Position numbers and translations under genes: made by a program. A DNA stretch of 64,000 nt from Xanthocytophaga agilis. GTDB taxonomy: Bacteria; Bacteroidota; Bacteroidia; Cytophagales; 172606-1. The notes under the pieces are model-generated. The model had not been told where the DNA came from. It made no database searches and saw nothing but the letters and a program-made list of their open reading frames with translations. This document shows positions 54,629 to 62,710 of the stretch, piece by piece; position 1 is the stretch's first letter; every line of letters starts with the position of its first letter. Location: NCBI RefSeq assembly GCF_030068605.1, contig NZ_JASJOU010000016.1, positions 1-64,000 of the forward strand, given 5' to 3'.

Positions 54629-55663
54629 ATGCAAAAAATCATCTTTACTCTTTTACTTTTTAGTAAGGTGCTCAGTTCTTACTGTCAACTTTCTGATAAA
54701 ACAACTGACAGCGTAAAAACCACTCAACCTTCACTGACGCTTCAGTCGTCTCCAGCTTCAGGGTTTCAGTCGTATAATAGTTTCACAAAACTAAGTGCTA
54801 CGAATGACGGATTGATTGCAGAAGGCAATATCAACTACAGGATAAAAAGCTCATGGAATCTCAATACCAGTATTTCAACCCCTGTTGCCAGTAAAACACA
54901 GCGGGTAAAGCCCCTGACAATTGCGGGTTTGTCCAATAATAGCTCTTTCACTATAGGAACTCAGAAAATATGGTGGGGCACTGGCTTTGCCTATGATGCC
55001 AAAAAATACAATGAGGCGATAAAAGCCGTTGGGAAGGATATGGCTGATTTTAAGTACGATGATCTGACACCTGAAGAACAACGGATATTTGACCGAAAGG
55101 CTAAGATACAGTGGGGGGTTGCCTGGTATGGAGGGCTTAAATTCGGAGTTGAACAACAGGATTTTGAATATATTACAGACACAACATCGTTTCTATCGCA
55201 AACAGACTCTAAAGCTGCTGTAAAACTCACAGCTACGGTAGGGGCATTAACCAGTATAGGCATTTTTGCATTGTCATTTACACATACGGCAGGGTATCAG
55301 ACAGACGATCCTATCAAGTATTATGTGCCGGTAAATAGTACAGGGGTCCTTATTGAAAAAAACCTGAGTTCGTCTGCTCCTACACGACAAACAAGCAATA
55401 GAGTACGGATCGAATATCTTTCCAGTGGATACCAGGGAAAATTGTTGCGAATAAATCCCAATATCAATCTGGATCTTAACCAGGAACTTTTTTCATTTGA
55501 GTTTCCGGTTTACTTCCTGACTTCAGACAAAGACCGGGCTAACTTCAATGGAGGAATATTTACAGGCTATGTAAGTGATAAAGGATTTGCATTTAACACT
55601 GACAAAAACAACTTTGTATTAGGCGTTTTTCTTGGAGCAAACTTTACAAACCTATTTCAATAA
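54629..55663 (+). CDS. Putative outer-membrane barrel protein, unknown
   Basis: 344 aa. Signal peptide MQKIIFTLLLFSKVLSSYCQ. Long strands suggest a barrel (ISTPVASKTQRVKPLTIAGL, WGVAWYGGLKFGVEQQ, FEFPVYFLTSDKDRANFNGG, NNFVLGVFLGANFTNLFQ). Contains one helical insertion (DAKKYNEAIKAVGKDMADFKYDDLTPEEQRIFDRKAKI). Third gene of the unit, 11 nt after the small protein, so translation is probably linked. Function unknown. Confidence 0.65.
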   Translation: MQKIIFTLLLFSKVLSSYCQLSDKTTDSVKTTQPSLTLQSSPASGFQSYNSFTKLSATNDGLIAEGNINYRIKSSWNLNTSISTPVASKTQRVKPLTIAGLSNNSSFTIGTQKIWWGTGFAYDAKKYNEAIKAVGKDMADFKYDDLTPEEQRIFDRKAKIQWGVAWYGGLKFGVEQQDFEYITDTTSFLSQTDSKAAVKLTATVGALTSIGIFALSFTHTAGYQTDDPIKYYVPVNSTGVLIEKNLSSSAPTRQTSNRVRIEYLSSGYQGKLLRINPNINLDLNQELFSFEFPVYFLTSDKDRANFNGGIFTGYVSDKGFAFNTDKNNFVLGVFLGANFTNLFQ

Positions 55664-55703
55664 TAAGACAAACACCCATTGTTTCGTTTTAATCTTTGTA
55701 TAG

Positions 55704-55742
55704 AGACCTGCTCAGGGACAGAGATAAGAGTCCTGGTCTTTA
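55704..55742 (+). terminator. Possible terminator after the three-gene unit
   Basis: AGACC/GGTCT around CAGGGAC/GTCCTG forms an interrupted stem, followed by TTTATTT. Moderate quality. Confidence 0.4.
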
Positions 55743-55829
55743 TTTCCAAAATAATATAGTCAGTTTATATGTATCTTTCAATCGGAATCAGATTATAGAA
55801 CAAAAGTAACGAACGCATTTCTAAGGCTT

Positions 55830-56363
55830 ATGGATTCCAGAAACAAGAAACAGTTTGACAATATTCCCCTTATGACAAAGATTAGCCTATTAAAAAAACG
55901 CAGATATTCTATAGGAGATGTGTTTTGTGTACCCTTAGCAGAAAAGGGATATTGCCTGGGACTGATTACCCATATACATCCTCGCACTAAAGTACCTCTT
56001 GGGTGGTTTTTCAGGAAATTGTATGATCAGATTCCTACAATTAGAGACAGCGAAATTATAAATAAGGGAAATGTAATCTTAGTGAAAAGATTTGGGATAC
56101 AGGGATTCGATGAAGATACATGGCGTATTATAAGTAAGCTTGATACTTTTGATAAGGCAGAATGGCCTATTCCTGTTTTTCTGAGAAGGCCAGGTTCTAC
56201 TCCTGCTTGTTTTGTATACTATAATGAAGACATGGAGGAAACAGGAAGTGAAAATATTCCTGAAGGAACAGATTTGTCACTATATTATGAAGATGGCATA
56301 GGAGGATCAGGGTTTGTGGAAAAGCGATTAACACGGTTATTTCTGCAAAACTCTTTAGTGTAA
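55830..56363 (+). CDS. Imm26-like immunity protein
   Basis: 177 aa, soluble. The opening RRYSIGDVFCVPLAEKGYCLGLITHIHP is like immunity protein 26 of polymorphic toxin systems, and the end YYEDGIGGSGFVEKRLTRLFL fits that family. An in-frame ATG at 55872 (MTKIS) would shorten it by 14 residues. No toxin gene is visible in the window, so it is an orphan. Family call is by eye. Confidence 0.55.
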   Translation: MDSRNKKQFDNIPLMTKISLLKKRRYSIGDVFCVPLAEKGYCLGLITHIHPRTKVPLGWFFRKLYDQIPTIRDSEIINKGNVILVKRFGIQGFDEDTWRIISKLDTFDKAEWPIPVFLRRPGSTPACFVYYNEDMEETGSENIPEGTDLSLYYEDGIGGSGFVEKRLTRLFLQNSLV

Positions 56364-56427
56364 CTTTTGTATATTAACATGTGTATATAACCTATGTCGC
56401 AACCAAACATCAATGGCACTTATGACA

Positions 56428-57339
56428 TCAGTTAAAGCCTTGACGGAATTCCAGTGGGGACATGTTTGTTTTTTTCTTGAATAACTTATTGAACGATTGA
56501 GGGTGACCGAAGCCTAACTCATACGCAATTTCAGCCACAGTTAAATTACTCGTTGCCAGGTATTGCTTGGCCTTTTCGATTAGCTTTTCATGAATATGTT
56601 GCTGGGCACTTTGTCCGGTTAATGTACGCAACATGTCGCTCAGGTAATGTGGGGAGACGTTTAATTCACCTGCCAGATAGTCCACAGTAGGAAGTCCGTT
56701 TTTTAATGTTTCTTCGCTGTCAAAGTAGTCCTGGAGTAAGGTTTCCATTCTGGTAAGCAAGTGGTTGTTTACGGACTTCCGAACCAGGAATTGTCTTTCG
56801 TAAAAGCGGTTGCTGTATTTCAGCAATAAATCCAGCTGTGCAATCAAAATATCCTGGGTATGGCGATCAATATGCTGGCACTCCCGTTCCATTCGTTGAA
56901 AGATATCTACCACGTCTGTTTCCTCCTTTTCTGAAAGGTGCAATGCTTCATTGACTGTATAGGAAAAGAAGCCATACTGTTTGATAGTGGTGGCAAGTGG
57001 ATGGCCGTAAAGAAAGTCGGGATGAAACAGTAGGGCGTAGCCTTTGCCTGATTGCTGGCTTTCCAAAGCCAGATCCATCACTTCAACGGACTGGATTTGT
57101 TTGGGAGCAATAAAGCTCATGACTCCTTTATCAAAATCGAAATATTGTTGCCCGTATTTTATTTTCGCCTGTACATCTCTTTTCAGCGACACGCTATAAA
57201 AGTTGAAAAGAAAGTTCTCTGAAGAAAATTCTTCTGTTAGTCGGATATCTTCTACACGAATCACACTGATTAATGGATGCAAGGGTTCGGGTAGGGATAG
57301 CAAACGATGAAAGTGAGATATGGAGTTGATAGTTTTCAT
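56428..57339 (-). CDS. AraC family transcriptional regulator
   Basis: 303 aa. N-terminal sensor part with a cupin-like pattern (KIKYGQQYFDFDKGVMSFIAPKQIQ). C-terminal two-HTH domain (VDYLAGELNVSPHYLSDMLRTLTG and LTVAEIAYELGFGHPQSFNKL, ending FKKKTNMSPLEFRQ). An alpha/beta hydrolase lies upstream on the same strand, about 570 nt away across repeats; this kind of pairing is common and suggests regulation of that enzyme. Confidence 0.9.
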   Translation of the reverse strand: MKTINSISHFHRLLSLPEPLHPLISVIRVEDIRLTEEFSSENFLFNFYSVSLKRDVQAKIKYGQQYFDFDKGVMSFIAPKQIQSVEVMDLALESQQSGKGYALLFHPDFLYGHPLATTIKQYGFFSYTVNEALHLSEKEETDVVDIFQRMERECQHIDRHTQDILIAQLDLLLKYSNRFYERQFLVRKSVNNHLLTRMETLLQDYFDSEETLKNGLPTVDYLAGELNVSPHYLSDMLRTLTGQSAQQHIHEKLIEKAKQYLATSNLTVAEIAYELGFGHPQSFNKLFKKKTNMSPLEFRQGFN

Positions 57340-57445
57340 GGGATGTAATTTACACTAGTGAAGCTGAATTATAGACGCTGGATAACTTTTTAGATAACTC
57401 TCTTCCTGAGTTTGTTTAAAGTCCCTTTCTTCACTCTTCCTGTGG

Positions 57446-57600
57446 CTCCTTCATTTTTTGCTTGCCCAAAAAACGAAGCAAAAAAGGGCACTTTTCTCCG
57501 ATCCTTCCGCCCGCAGGCCAAAGGCCAACCTCGCGGAGAAAAGATTGCCAACGCACCTATACGACCATACACGATTGAAGTCATCTTTGCTCTCTTTGTA
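57446..57600 (+). repeat. Intergenic covarying repeat, copy D
   Basis: Same architecture. Main stem CTTTTCTCCG/CGGAGAAAAG (57491-57500 with 57534-57543), differing at two pairs from copies A and C yet fully paired. Inner hairpin GGCC-AAA-GGCC; ends GCCAACGCACCTAT. Upstream it shares TCTTCCTGTGGCTCC with copy B. Confidence 0.85.
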
Positions 57601-57756
57601 GCTTATTTCCTTCATTTTCAGAAAAGGCATGAGTCTTTTCTTGGCCTATATCTTTTGCAAAAACAAGGTTTGTAAATAAAGAAAAATACTTTAAAAATAA
57701 TCTCCCTTGGGGACTCTTATCCCTTCTTGTATCCCTTTGTCCTCCCTCCATCCCTG

Positions 57757-57887
57757 TCCTCCTGAAAGGAACTCGTGGCAAGACTGGCGGCCTTTCCGAC
57801 TGGAGAATATGCTTTCGCTCCAACACCAAGAAAGGCTCTATTTGTCACGCCTGTCCCGACAACGGCGGAAAGTTCCTTTCAGGAGGA
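57757..57887. repeat. Dispersed inverted repeat, family 2, copy 3
   Basis: Arms TCCTCCTGAAAGGAACT at 57757-57773 and its exact inverse at 57871-57887, a 17-bp perfect match, 131 bp overall. The interior contains TGTCACG and the inverse of TGACAAATAGAGCC seen in the copy at 37205. Gap 57340-57904 holds only this and copy D. Confidence 0.75.
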
Positions 57888-57904
57888 TAGGGAGAGTGTT
57901 TTGC

Positions 57905-58813
57905 TTACAGATACGTCTTAAAAAAAGGTACCAGTTTGCTTAGGGCTTCGGCGGTGGCTTCGGGTTGGTCGTATAAATCATAATGCCCTGCTCCTTTTAC
58001 CACATGGATACTTTTGTTTGTAGACACAGCTTTGTTGTAGAGTTCAAAGCCATCTCTGTAGGAACCAAATGCACCAACTCTGTCTCCTACTACCACAAAT
58101 AGCGGTTGGGTTAGTAATTTTTCGGCCAGGTGGAAGGCGTCAAACGCTATTGCTGCACCCATACTTATAAAGAGAAGCTTGTTGCTGGATCTGGGGTGTT
58201 CGCCTCTGGGTGTTCTGTAGTAGTCTATTGCCTCTGCCATATCCTGTTCTACAGGCCCATTCTTTTCGGCTTCTTCCAGAGAGGCAGGAGTCCAGGGAAC
58301 AATCAATGCGTCGGCACCTCTGGCTTCGGCTGTGCGTTGCTTGCCTACAGCCTCCAGAATCTGTAGTGTATTAAGCTCTCCATACGCTCTGGAAAAATTT
58401 GAGGCTACTACCGTACCTACAGCCTTAATGCGCTTCTCGGTTAAGGCTGCATTGGCAGCATAGCCACCTCCTGCACAGATGCCCAGCACTCCAATACGAT
58501 TCTCATCGATAAAAGTCAACGTGGTCAGATAATCTACTGCACACCGGATGTCTTCCACACGGGTGGCTGGATCTTCAAGGTAACGAGGCTCTCCACCACT
58601 CTCGCCCTGGAAAGAGGCGTCAAAAGCGAGTGCCACAAATCCGGCTGCTGCCAGCTTTTCGGCATAGAGTCCTGCTGTTTGTTCTTTCACGCTGCTTCCG
58701 GGATGCACACATACAATGGCCGGATAGGTGCTCTTTTCATTGAAATGTTCTGGTAAATGAAGAATGGCAGCAACCTGCCAGTTTCTGTTTTTAAATTCTA
58801 CTGCTTTTTGCAT
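57905..58813 (-). CDS. Alpha/beta hydrolase (dienelactone-hydrolase-like)
   Basis: 302 aa from ATG 58813 (MQKAVEFKNRNWQVAAILHLP); ATG 58840 would add nine residues. Blocks AIVCVHPGSS (oxyanion region), LAFDASFQGESGG, VLGICAGGGYAANAAL with Cys at the nucleophile position as in dienelactone hydrolases and YcjY-like proteins, and GAGHYDLYD with the catalytic His. Substrate unknown. Probably controlled by the AraC regulator downstream. Confidence 0.85.
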   Translation of the reverse strand: MQKAVEFKNRNWQVAAILHLPEHFNEKSTYPAIVCVHPGSSVKEQTAGLYAEKLAAAGFVALAFDASFQGESGGEPRYLEDPATRVEDIRCAVDYLTTLTFIDENRIGVLGICAGGGYAANAALTEKRIKAVGTVVASNFSRAYGELNTLQILEAVGKQRTAEARGADALIVPWTPASLEEAEKNGPVEQDMAEAIDYYRTPRGEHPRSSNKLLFISMGAAIAFDAFHLAEKLLTQPLFVVVGDRVGAFGSYRDGFELYNKAVSTNKSIHVVKGAGHYDLYDQPEATAEALSKLVPFFKTYL

Positions 58814-58969
58814 AACTGTATTCGTTAGTTCTGAATGCAAAGATCCGGAGAGTTTACTACGCAGGTGTTGCCAAACCGTGTTTAGTTGTAGCCAAATTGG
58901 ATATGTAAGAATTGTACCTCTGACTTACGATATTCTATAACTATAAAGTATAAATACTGATTATCAGCA

Positions 58970-59209
58970 GCCATCCGGGCAGAAGTCAGTGTGCTTATTG
59001 ACTTTGTGACTACAGCCGAGCTAACCATTGAGGCACTTTGTGAAATACTGACCCAAGGTCCGCGGTTGCAATAATATTGCCGCCTGTGGATTGCCAATGT
59101 AGAGCTGACCCGACACAACCAACGCCTGGAGGAAGCCAATGATATACTAACCGATCTATTGCTAAACCACTATGAGAACACGTATGACAAAAGAACAAAC
59201 CTCAAACAA
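58970..59209 (+). pseudogene. Decayed small gene overlapping the RepA-like ATPase start
   Basis: An open frame reads through about 36 codons (AEVSVLIDFVTTAELTIEAL), meets one TAA at 59070, and continues in the same frame for about 45 codons (ANVELTRHNQRLEEANDI) to a TGA that overlaps the next gene. Good codon sense on both sides of the single stop suggests a broken or recently lost gene that was once coupled to the ATPase. The gap 58814-58969 shows no feature. Confidence 0.35.
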
Positions 59210-60347
59210 TGAATATGACCGGCTGGTAAACCAGTTTCGGCAGGATAGTCGACCAGTAATACCCACCAGTACTATGCCTGCGTATACGATTCGTCCCAAG
59301 CGAAGCATTGCCATTGACTTTACCTACCAGGCTCGCAACCGTAAGCCTGCTATATGCATTGGTGATACCGAACTAATCAGCAAAGGAGAGATACTTTCTG
59401 CGATTGGGGCTCCGAGTTCGGGTAAGTCTAATCTGGTAGAAGACATTGTGGCGGGTTTTGTCTCGCATATCACACATACACCGTATCCCCATCCGCTGAT
59501 TGGCTTTCAGTATGAATCAGCTACCCCACAAAGCCGGCTTGTAGTGTTTGACTTCGAACGGTCTACTGACGATGTAGCTAAGTCGTTAGGCCGTATATTC
59601 AGGCGGACGGGTATGAACGAAGCATTGATCAAGGACAATCAATTCTATAATGTGAAGATTCTCTCGCAGCTGGAACTGCAAACCCTGGAAGAGAAACGCA
59701 ACGACATTCGCCTGTTTTTGAAGGAAGCAGCGGACAAAGGCCAGCCGTACGACTACCTGATACTGGACGGCTGTCTGGATTTGACTACCAACATGAACGA
59801 CCCGGAAGGAGCACCAGAGGCTGTCCGCTGGATACGTACGCTGACAGCAGAGTTTAACCTGGCTACAATCTGTACGCTACACCCGAACAAGCACAGCGAA
59901 ACAGCAGCCGGACACTTCGGAACGTTCCTGCATCGCTGGAGCCGGGCCTTTCTGCTGGTGAAGAAAGTACCGAATATGAACGGTCTGCGTGTGCTCACTT
60001 CCGACTTTGAAATGGGCAAGCTGTCGCATAGTTCGGAAGCAGTAAACCAGTATTTCTTCTGGGACAAAGAGCAGCATTTCTTTATGCCTGTCCAAGATCC
60101 TGTAGTCACAGCTTCCAAACCCAATCCCAACCATTCGCCCAGGTTACAGACTCTCATTGAAAAAGTATTTGCCAGACGAATGACTACCGAGATACCAGCT
60201 GTAGAGTTTAAAAAGCTTATTCTGGAAGCCTCAGGTGAAAACGAAAGTAAGGTAAAACGCATGATAGCCGATGCCGTTGACTTTGGCTATGTACGGGTGA
60301 GTGGTGATCGAAAAGCAGCTACATATCATATTGTTAATTTACCCTGA
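59172..60347 (+). CDS. RepA-like AAA ATPase (AAA_25 family)
   Basis: 391 aa; ATG 59184 is an alternative start. Plasmid- or element-type helicase ATPase with Walker A IGAPSSGKSNLVEDIV (about residue 77), Walker B YDYLILDGCLDL, and a sensor region NLATICTLHPNKHSE. Resembles RSF1010-type RepA/KaiC-like ATPases. C-terminal winged-helix-like tail (FVRRMTTEIPAVEFKKLIL, SKVKRMIADAVDFGYVRVSGD). It is followed at once by a perfect 56-bp palindrome and an iteron-like array, pointing to replication or initiation of a mobile element. Confidence 0.8.
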   Translation: MRTRMTKEQTSNNEYDRLVNQFRQDSRPVIPTSTMPAYTIRPKRSIAIDFTYQARNRKPAICIGDTELISKGEILSAIGAPSSGKSNLVEDIVAGFVSHITHTPYPHPLIGFQYESATPQSRLVVFDFERSTDDVAKSLGRIFRRTGMNEALIKDNQFYNVKILSQLELQTLEEKRNDIRLFLKEAADKGQPYDYLILDGCLDLTTNMNDPEGAPEAVRWIRTLTAEFNLATICTLHPNKHSETAAGHFGTFLHRWSRAFLLVKKVPNMNGLRVLTSDFEMGKLSHSSEAVNQYFFWDKEQHFFMPVQDPVVTASKPNPNHSPRLQTLIEKVFARRMTTEIPAVEFKKLILEASGENESKVKRMIADAVDFGYVRVSGDRKAATYHIVNLP

Positions 60348-60351
60348 TACA

Positions 60352-60407
60352 TTTTTTGGTTCATTGGTTCACTCTCCTATAGGAGAGTGAACCAATGAAC
60401 CAAAAAA
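60352..60407. repeat. 56-bp perfect palindrome after the RepA-like gene
   Basis: Two 28-bp arms, no loop, centred on CCTATAGG (between 60379 and 60380). Each arm carries GGTTCA repeats, the same words as the neighbouring array. With six T at one end and six A at the other it could act as a bidirectional terminator or as a replication-initiation structure. Confidence 0.85.
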
Positions 60408-60603
60408 CCAGAAAAAGGAGCATGAACCAAAACGAGCCAAAAACCGAACCAAAAAAACTTAAAATAAATAACTGTTTATTAGTCAATTACATCGAGCCCA
60501 CTGAAAGTAAGTTGCACCAAAAACGAACCAAAAGTGAGCTAAAAAAGTGGTGTTTTTTGGTTCATTTTTGGTCCACGGTCTGAGCCAAAAAATGAACCAA
60601 AAA
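60397..60603. repeat. Iteron-like array of GARCCAAAA units
   Basis: About ten copies of GAACCAAAA, GAGCCAAAA or close variants: 60397, 60424, 60434, 60446, 60514, 60525, 60536 and 60582, 60594 on the plus strand, and 60553 and 60565 inverted. Spacing is irregular. Next to a RepA-like ATPase this looks like an origin or partition site. Confidence 0.6.
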
Positions 60604-60735
60604 TTCAACTGGAAGAGAGTAGGAAATACAGTTTATAAACAAGCCATCACCTATGTATTATACAACCGCTTTTACTGGCAATCTAACCAGCATTACTATG
60701 AATCGCCCTGGTACAAACAACGTTTGGGCTTGTAA
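60592..60735 (+). CDS. Possible small aromatic-rich protein, 47 aa
   Basis: ATG 60592 opens MNQKFNWKRVGNTVYKQAIT and continues with many aromatic residues to a TAA at 60735. It starts inside the last iteron unit. Coding by eye is plausible but unproven; could be a by-product of the array. Confidence 0.3.
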   Translation: MNQKFNWKRVGNTVYKQAITYVLYNRFYWQSNQHYYESPWYKQRLGL

Positions 60736-60739
60736 ACCA

Positions 60740-61150
60740 ACATCAGGAAATTGTAGGAGTGCCCCCTTGCGGATACCCATGTTAGGTAGAAACCGGTGTG
60801 GAATCAATCCGAAAGAATGTCTGATAACGCCAATCTTTCACGTTAGGAATCAGGGCACCCGCAAGGGACTTATCGTGTCCGATCACTTTTCTGGAAATAA
60901 AGAAAGTTTCTGGCGCAAGCGTCCGCTTGTGCCCATTTTGAGAGCAGCGTCCGCTGCGTTGGTCGGTAAAATCCTGTTCGGGTACTATCACATCCCCTAT
61001 CACACACTTGAACATGGCTCAATTTGTCCCAACGCAACGGAAGTTGCTTGCAATGTAGGTCCGAACGGACGTTCGAACCAGCGCTATCTTTGTAAAACCT
61101 CCATTTCCAGAAAAGTTATGGGACACGATAAGCCACAAGGGGCTGCCCCT
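60740..61150. repeat. Cluster of REP-like hairpins
   Basis: Hairpins GGCGCAAGCG/CGCTTGTGCC (60912-60933), GCAGCG/CGCTGC (60944-60957), GCAAC/GTTGC (61034-61047) and GGTCCGAACG/CGTTCGAACC (61058-61079), three with a TC or GA loop. An inverted pair ACTTATCGTGTCC...TTTTCTGGAAA (about 60867-60900) and its opposite (about 61105-61140) encloses them. No gene is supported in this interval. Confidence 0.65.
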
Positions 61151-61269
61151 ACAAGTTCGAAATTTCACATTCGTGCTTTTGAAAATCAGGGGGATTCACC
61201 TCACAGAAAACTCGCGCCGAATTCCCGGCAAAAATCATCCATGCGCATTATTCACAGCAGCCAGGCGCT

Positions 61270-61496
61270 TGCGGTGAATTCCGATCAGATTTTGTTTTTG
61301 CGGTGAACTATGCGCAGCAGAAAAAATGATCGGAACTCCGGTCAAAATAAAATCTGCCGTGAGTTATGCACAAACTATAAAGTGATTGGAGTTATGGTCA
61401 AAAGCAAAACTGCTGTGAATAAACTGCAATCTCACGGCCAAGTGGTAAGACTGCCTTGCCTTTGCGAAAAAAACTTTTGCAGTGAACTATGCGCAG
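61270..61496. repeat. Alternating palindrome and direct-repeat control array upstream of the XRE gene
   Basis: Palindromic units TGATCGGAACTCCGGTCA (61327-61344) and TGATTGGAGTTATGGTCA (61383-61400), with a partial one at 61270, alternate with direct repeats GTGAACTATGCGCAG (61303-61317 and 61482-61496). The palindromes match the array at 20538. Likely binding sites for a regulator, perhaps the XRE protein just downstream. Confidence 0.6.
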
Positions 61497-61540
61497 ACCA
61501 AGAAGACAAAACAAATACAATAACCTTTAACCCATATACT

Positions 61541-61780
61541 ATGAATCTACAACAAATCGGCGAACGCATTCGCTATGTACGTACCGAAATCACAGGACTT
61601 TCCCAACGCGAGTTTGTGCAGCGAATGGGCCTGGGCCAAAGCAACATCTCAGCTCTGGAAAAGGGCCAGTCGCTCCCCAGCTGCTTTTTCCTCTACAGCC
61701 TGCACATCACTTACAATATAAACCTGAACTGGCTCATGACCGGAGGCGGAGAAGCGAAGAATACACCTATCACACACTAA
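61541..61780 (+). CDS. XRE family helix-turn-helix regulator
   Basis: 79 aa from ATG 61541. Compact DNA-binding protein: GERIRYVRTEITGLSQREFVQRMGLGQSNISALEKG is a typical XRE helix-turn-helix, followed by NLNWLMTGGGE which is common at the end of short XRE repressors. It probably controls the accessory region from the repeat array immediately upstream. Confidence 0.85.
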   Translation: MNLQQIGERIRYVRTEITGLSQREFVQRMGLGQSNISALEKGQSLPSCFFLYSLHITYNINLNWLMTGGGEAKNTPITH

Positions 61781-61830
61781 AATCTATCCAGACTTACCAG
61801 TAGTAAACTAAACCCACTATCTACCTAACA

Positions 61831-62211
61831 ATGACTTACACCCGCAAAGACACCAAGATTGAGATTCGCAGAAGAGACCGCATTTATGGCTTTCTGCTGA
61901 TAGACGGCTATGCCTATGAGTTTAACCGCTACTACCTCCCACTCGGCGAACGCCAGATCAGCATGCCTTATGAGGAATGGAGAGACTATATACGCCAAAA
62001 GGCTCAGTATCGCTTTGAGATCTCCAAAGAGGAAATACAAAAACTGACTCCATTTTTCAGAGATGAAGCTGGTTACCAACCAACCAGCAAGGGTCTATCC
62101 TTTGAAGAGGACAGATGTTTCTACCTCTACAACGACGGCTGCCTCCCCGATAAAGCAGCTCACCGAAAGACGTATGAAGCACGCTTGGAAGCTGTGTTGC
62201 AGTATGTGTAA
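61831..62211 (+). CDS. Hypothetical protein, 126 aa
   Basis: Soluble basic and aromatic-rich protein (RRRDRIYGFLLIDGYAYEFNRYYLPLGERQ, YEEWRDYIRQKAQYRFEISKEEIQKLTPFFRDE). 50 nt after the XRE gene, so possibly co-transcribed. No family recognised; typical cargo of small mobile elements. Confidence 0.6.
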   Translation: MTYTRKDTKIEIRRRDRIYGFLLIDGYAYEFNRYYLPLGERQISMPYEEWRDYIRQKAQYRFEISKEEIQKLTPFFRDEAGYQPTSKGLSFEEDRCFYLYNDGCLPDKAAHRKTYEARLEAVLQYV

Positions 62212-62232
62212 AACCCAGAGGTGAAGGTGTAA

Positions 62233-62270
62233 AACAAAAAAGTCTGAGCATGTGCTCGGACCTTTTTGTT
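62233..62270. terminator. Terminator between convergent small genes
   Basis: AACAAAAAAGTCTGAGCA pairs with TGCTCGGACCTTTTTGTT (62233-62250 with 62253-62270) with one mismatch and one G-T pair. Confidence 0.7.
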
Positions 62271-62291
62271 AACATATCTACTATGTTAGAT

Positions 62292-62639
62292 TCACTTATT
62301 ATATTGGGTTATCTGAAAATTCAAGTCTCTAACAGTAGCAGGTAGCTCTCCATCACCCCATGTATGACATTCTAGTGTGATATTGTTTCCTTCTAGAAAT
62401 AGAATGAAGCCTACTTCAATCTCATCCACTTTACCTAGTATATCTGGTTTGTGTATTGTTTCTTTCTCAAGAAAAAGTTTTGGACAACTAATTTCAAGAA
62501 AATATCCCACACCTGTAAACTCATAACTACTAATGGAACAGGTAGACAGAAATTCGTCCCACTTATGTTGAGTTAACCGGTCTTGAAGCATAAACTTCAA
62601 TACTTCGACCTCATATCGAGTCAACTGCATATTCATCAA
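62292..62639 (-). CDS. Hypothetical protein, 115 aa
   Basis: Soluble, acidic, beta-rich at the end (EVGFILFLEGNNITLECHTWGDGELPATVRDLNFQI). N-terminus is helical (TRYEVEVLKFMLQDRLTQHKWDEFL). Size and pattern resemble immunity or accessory proteins; no family recognised. Confidence 0.55.
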   Translation of the reverse strand: MMNMQLTRYEVEVLKFMLQDRLTQHKWDEFLSTCSISSYEFTGVGYFLEISCPKLFLEKETIHKPDILGKVDEIEVGFILFLEGNNITLECHTWGDGELPATVRDLNFQITQYNK

Positions 62640-62710
62640 TATAGTGGTGTCTATTATCTACTGCTATCTTCAGGATATGGTGTAATCCCAATTTTGATTA
62701 TTTCGTATTG

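Noticed and set aside
57412-57675. Open frames across copy D of the intergenic repeat (also near 24842 and 48909)
   Set aside because: All copies give similar short peptides only because the repeat is open in that frame; stems, not codons, are conserved.
60397-60603. Reading the GARCCAAAA array as a CRISPR
   Set aside because: Units are about 9 bp, irregularly spaced and on both strands, with no constant repeat or spacer length and no cas genes.
60653-61306. 217-codon open frame on the plus strand
   Set aside because: It runs straight through the REP-like hairpins and the iteron border, and its composition is that of repeats rather than of a protein.
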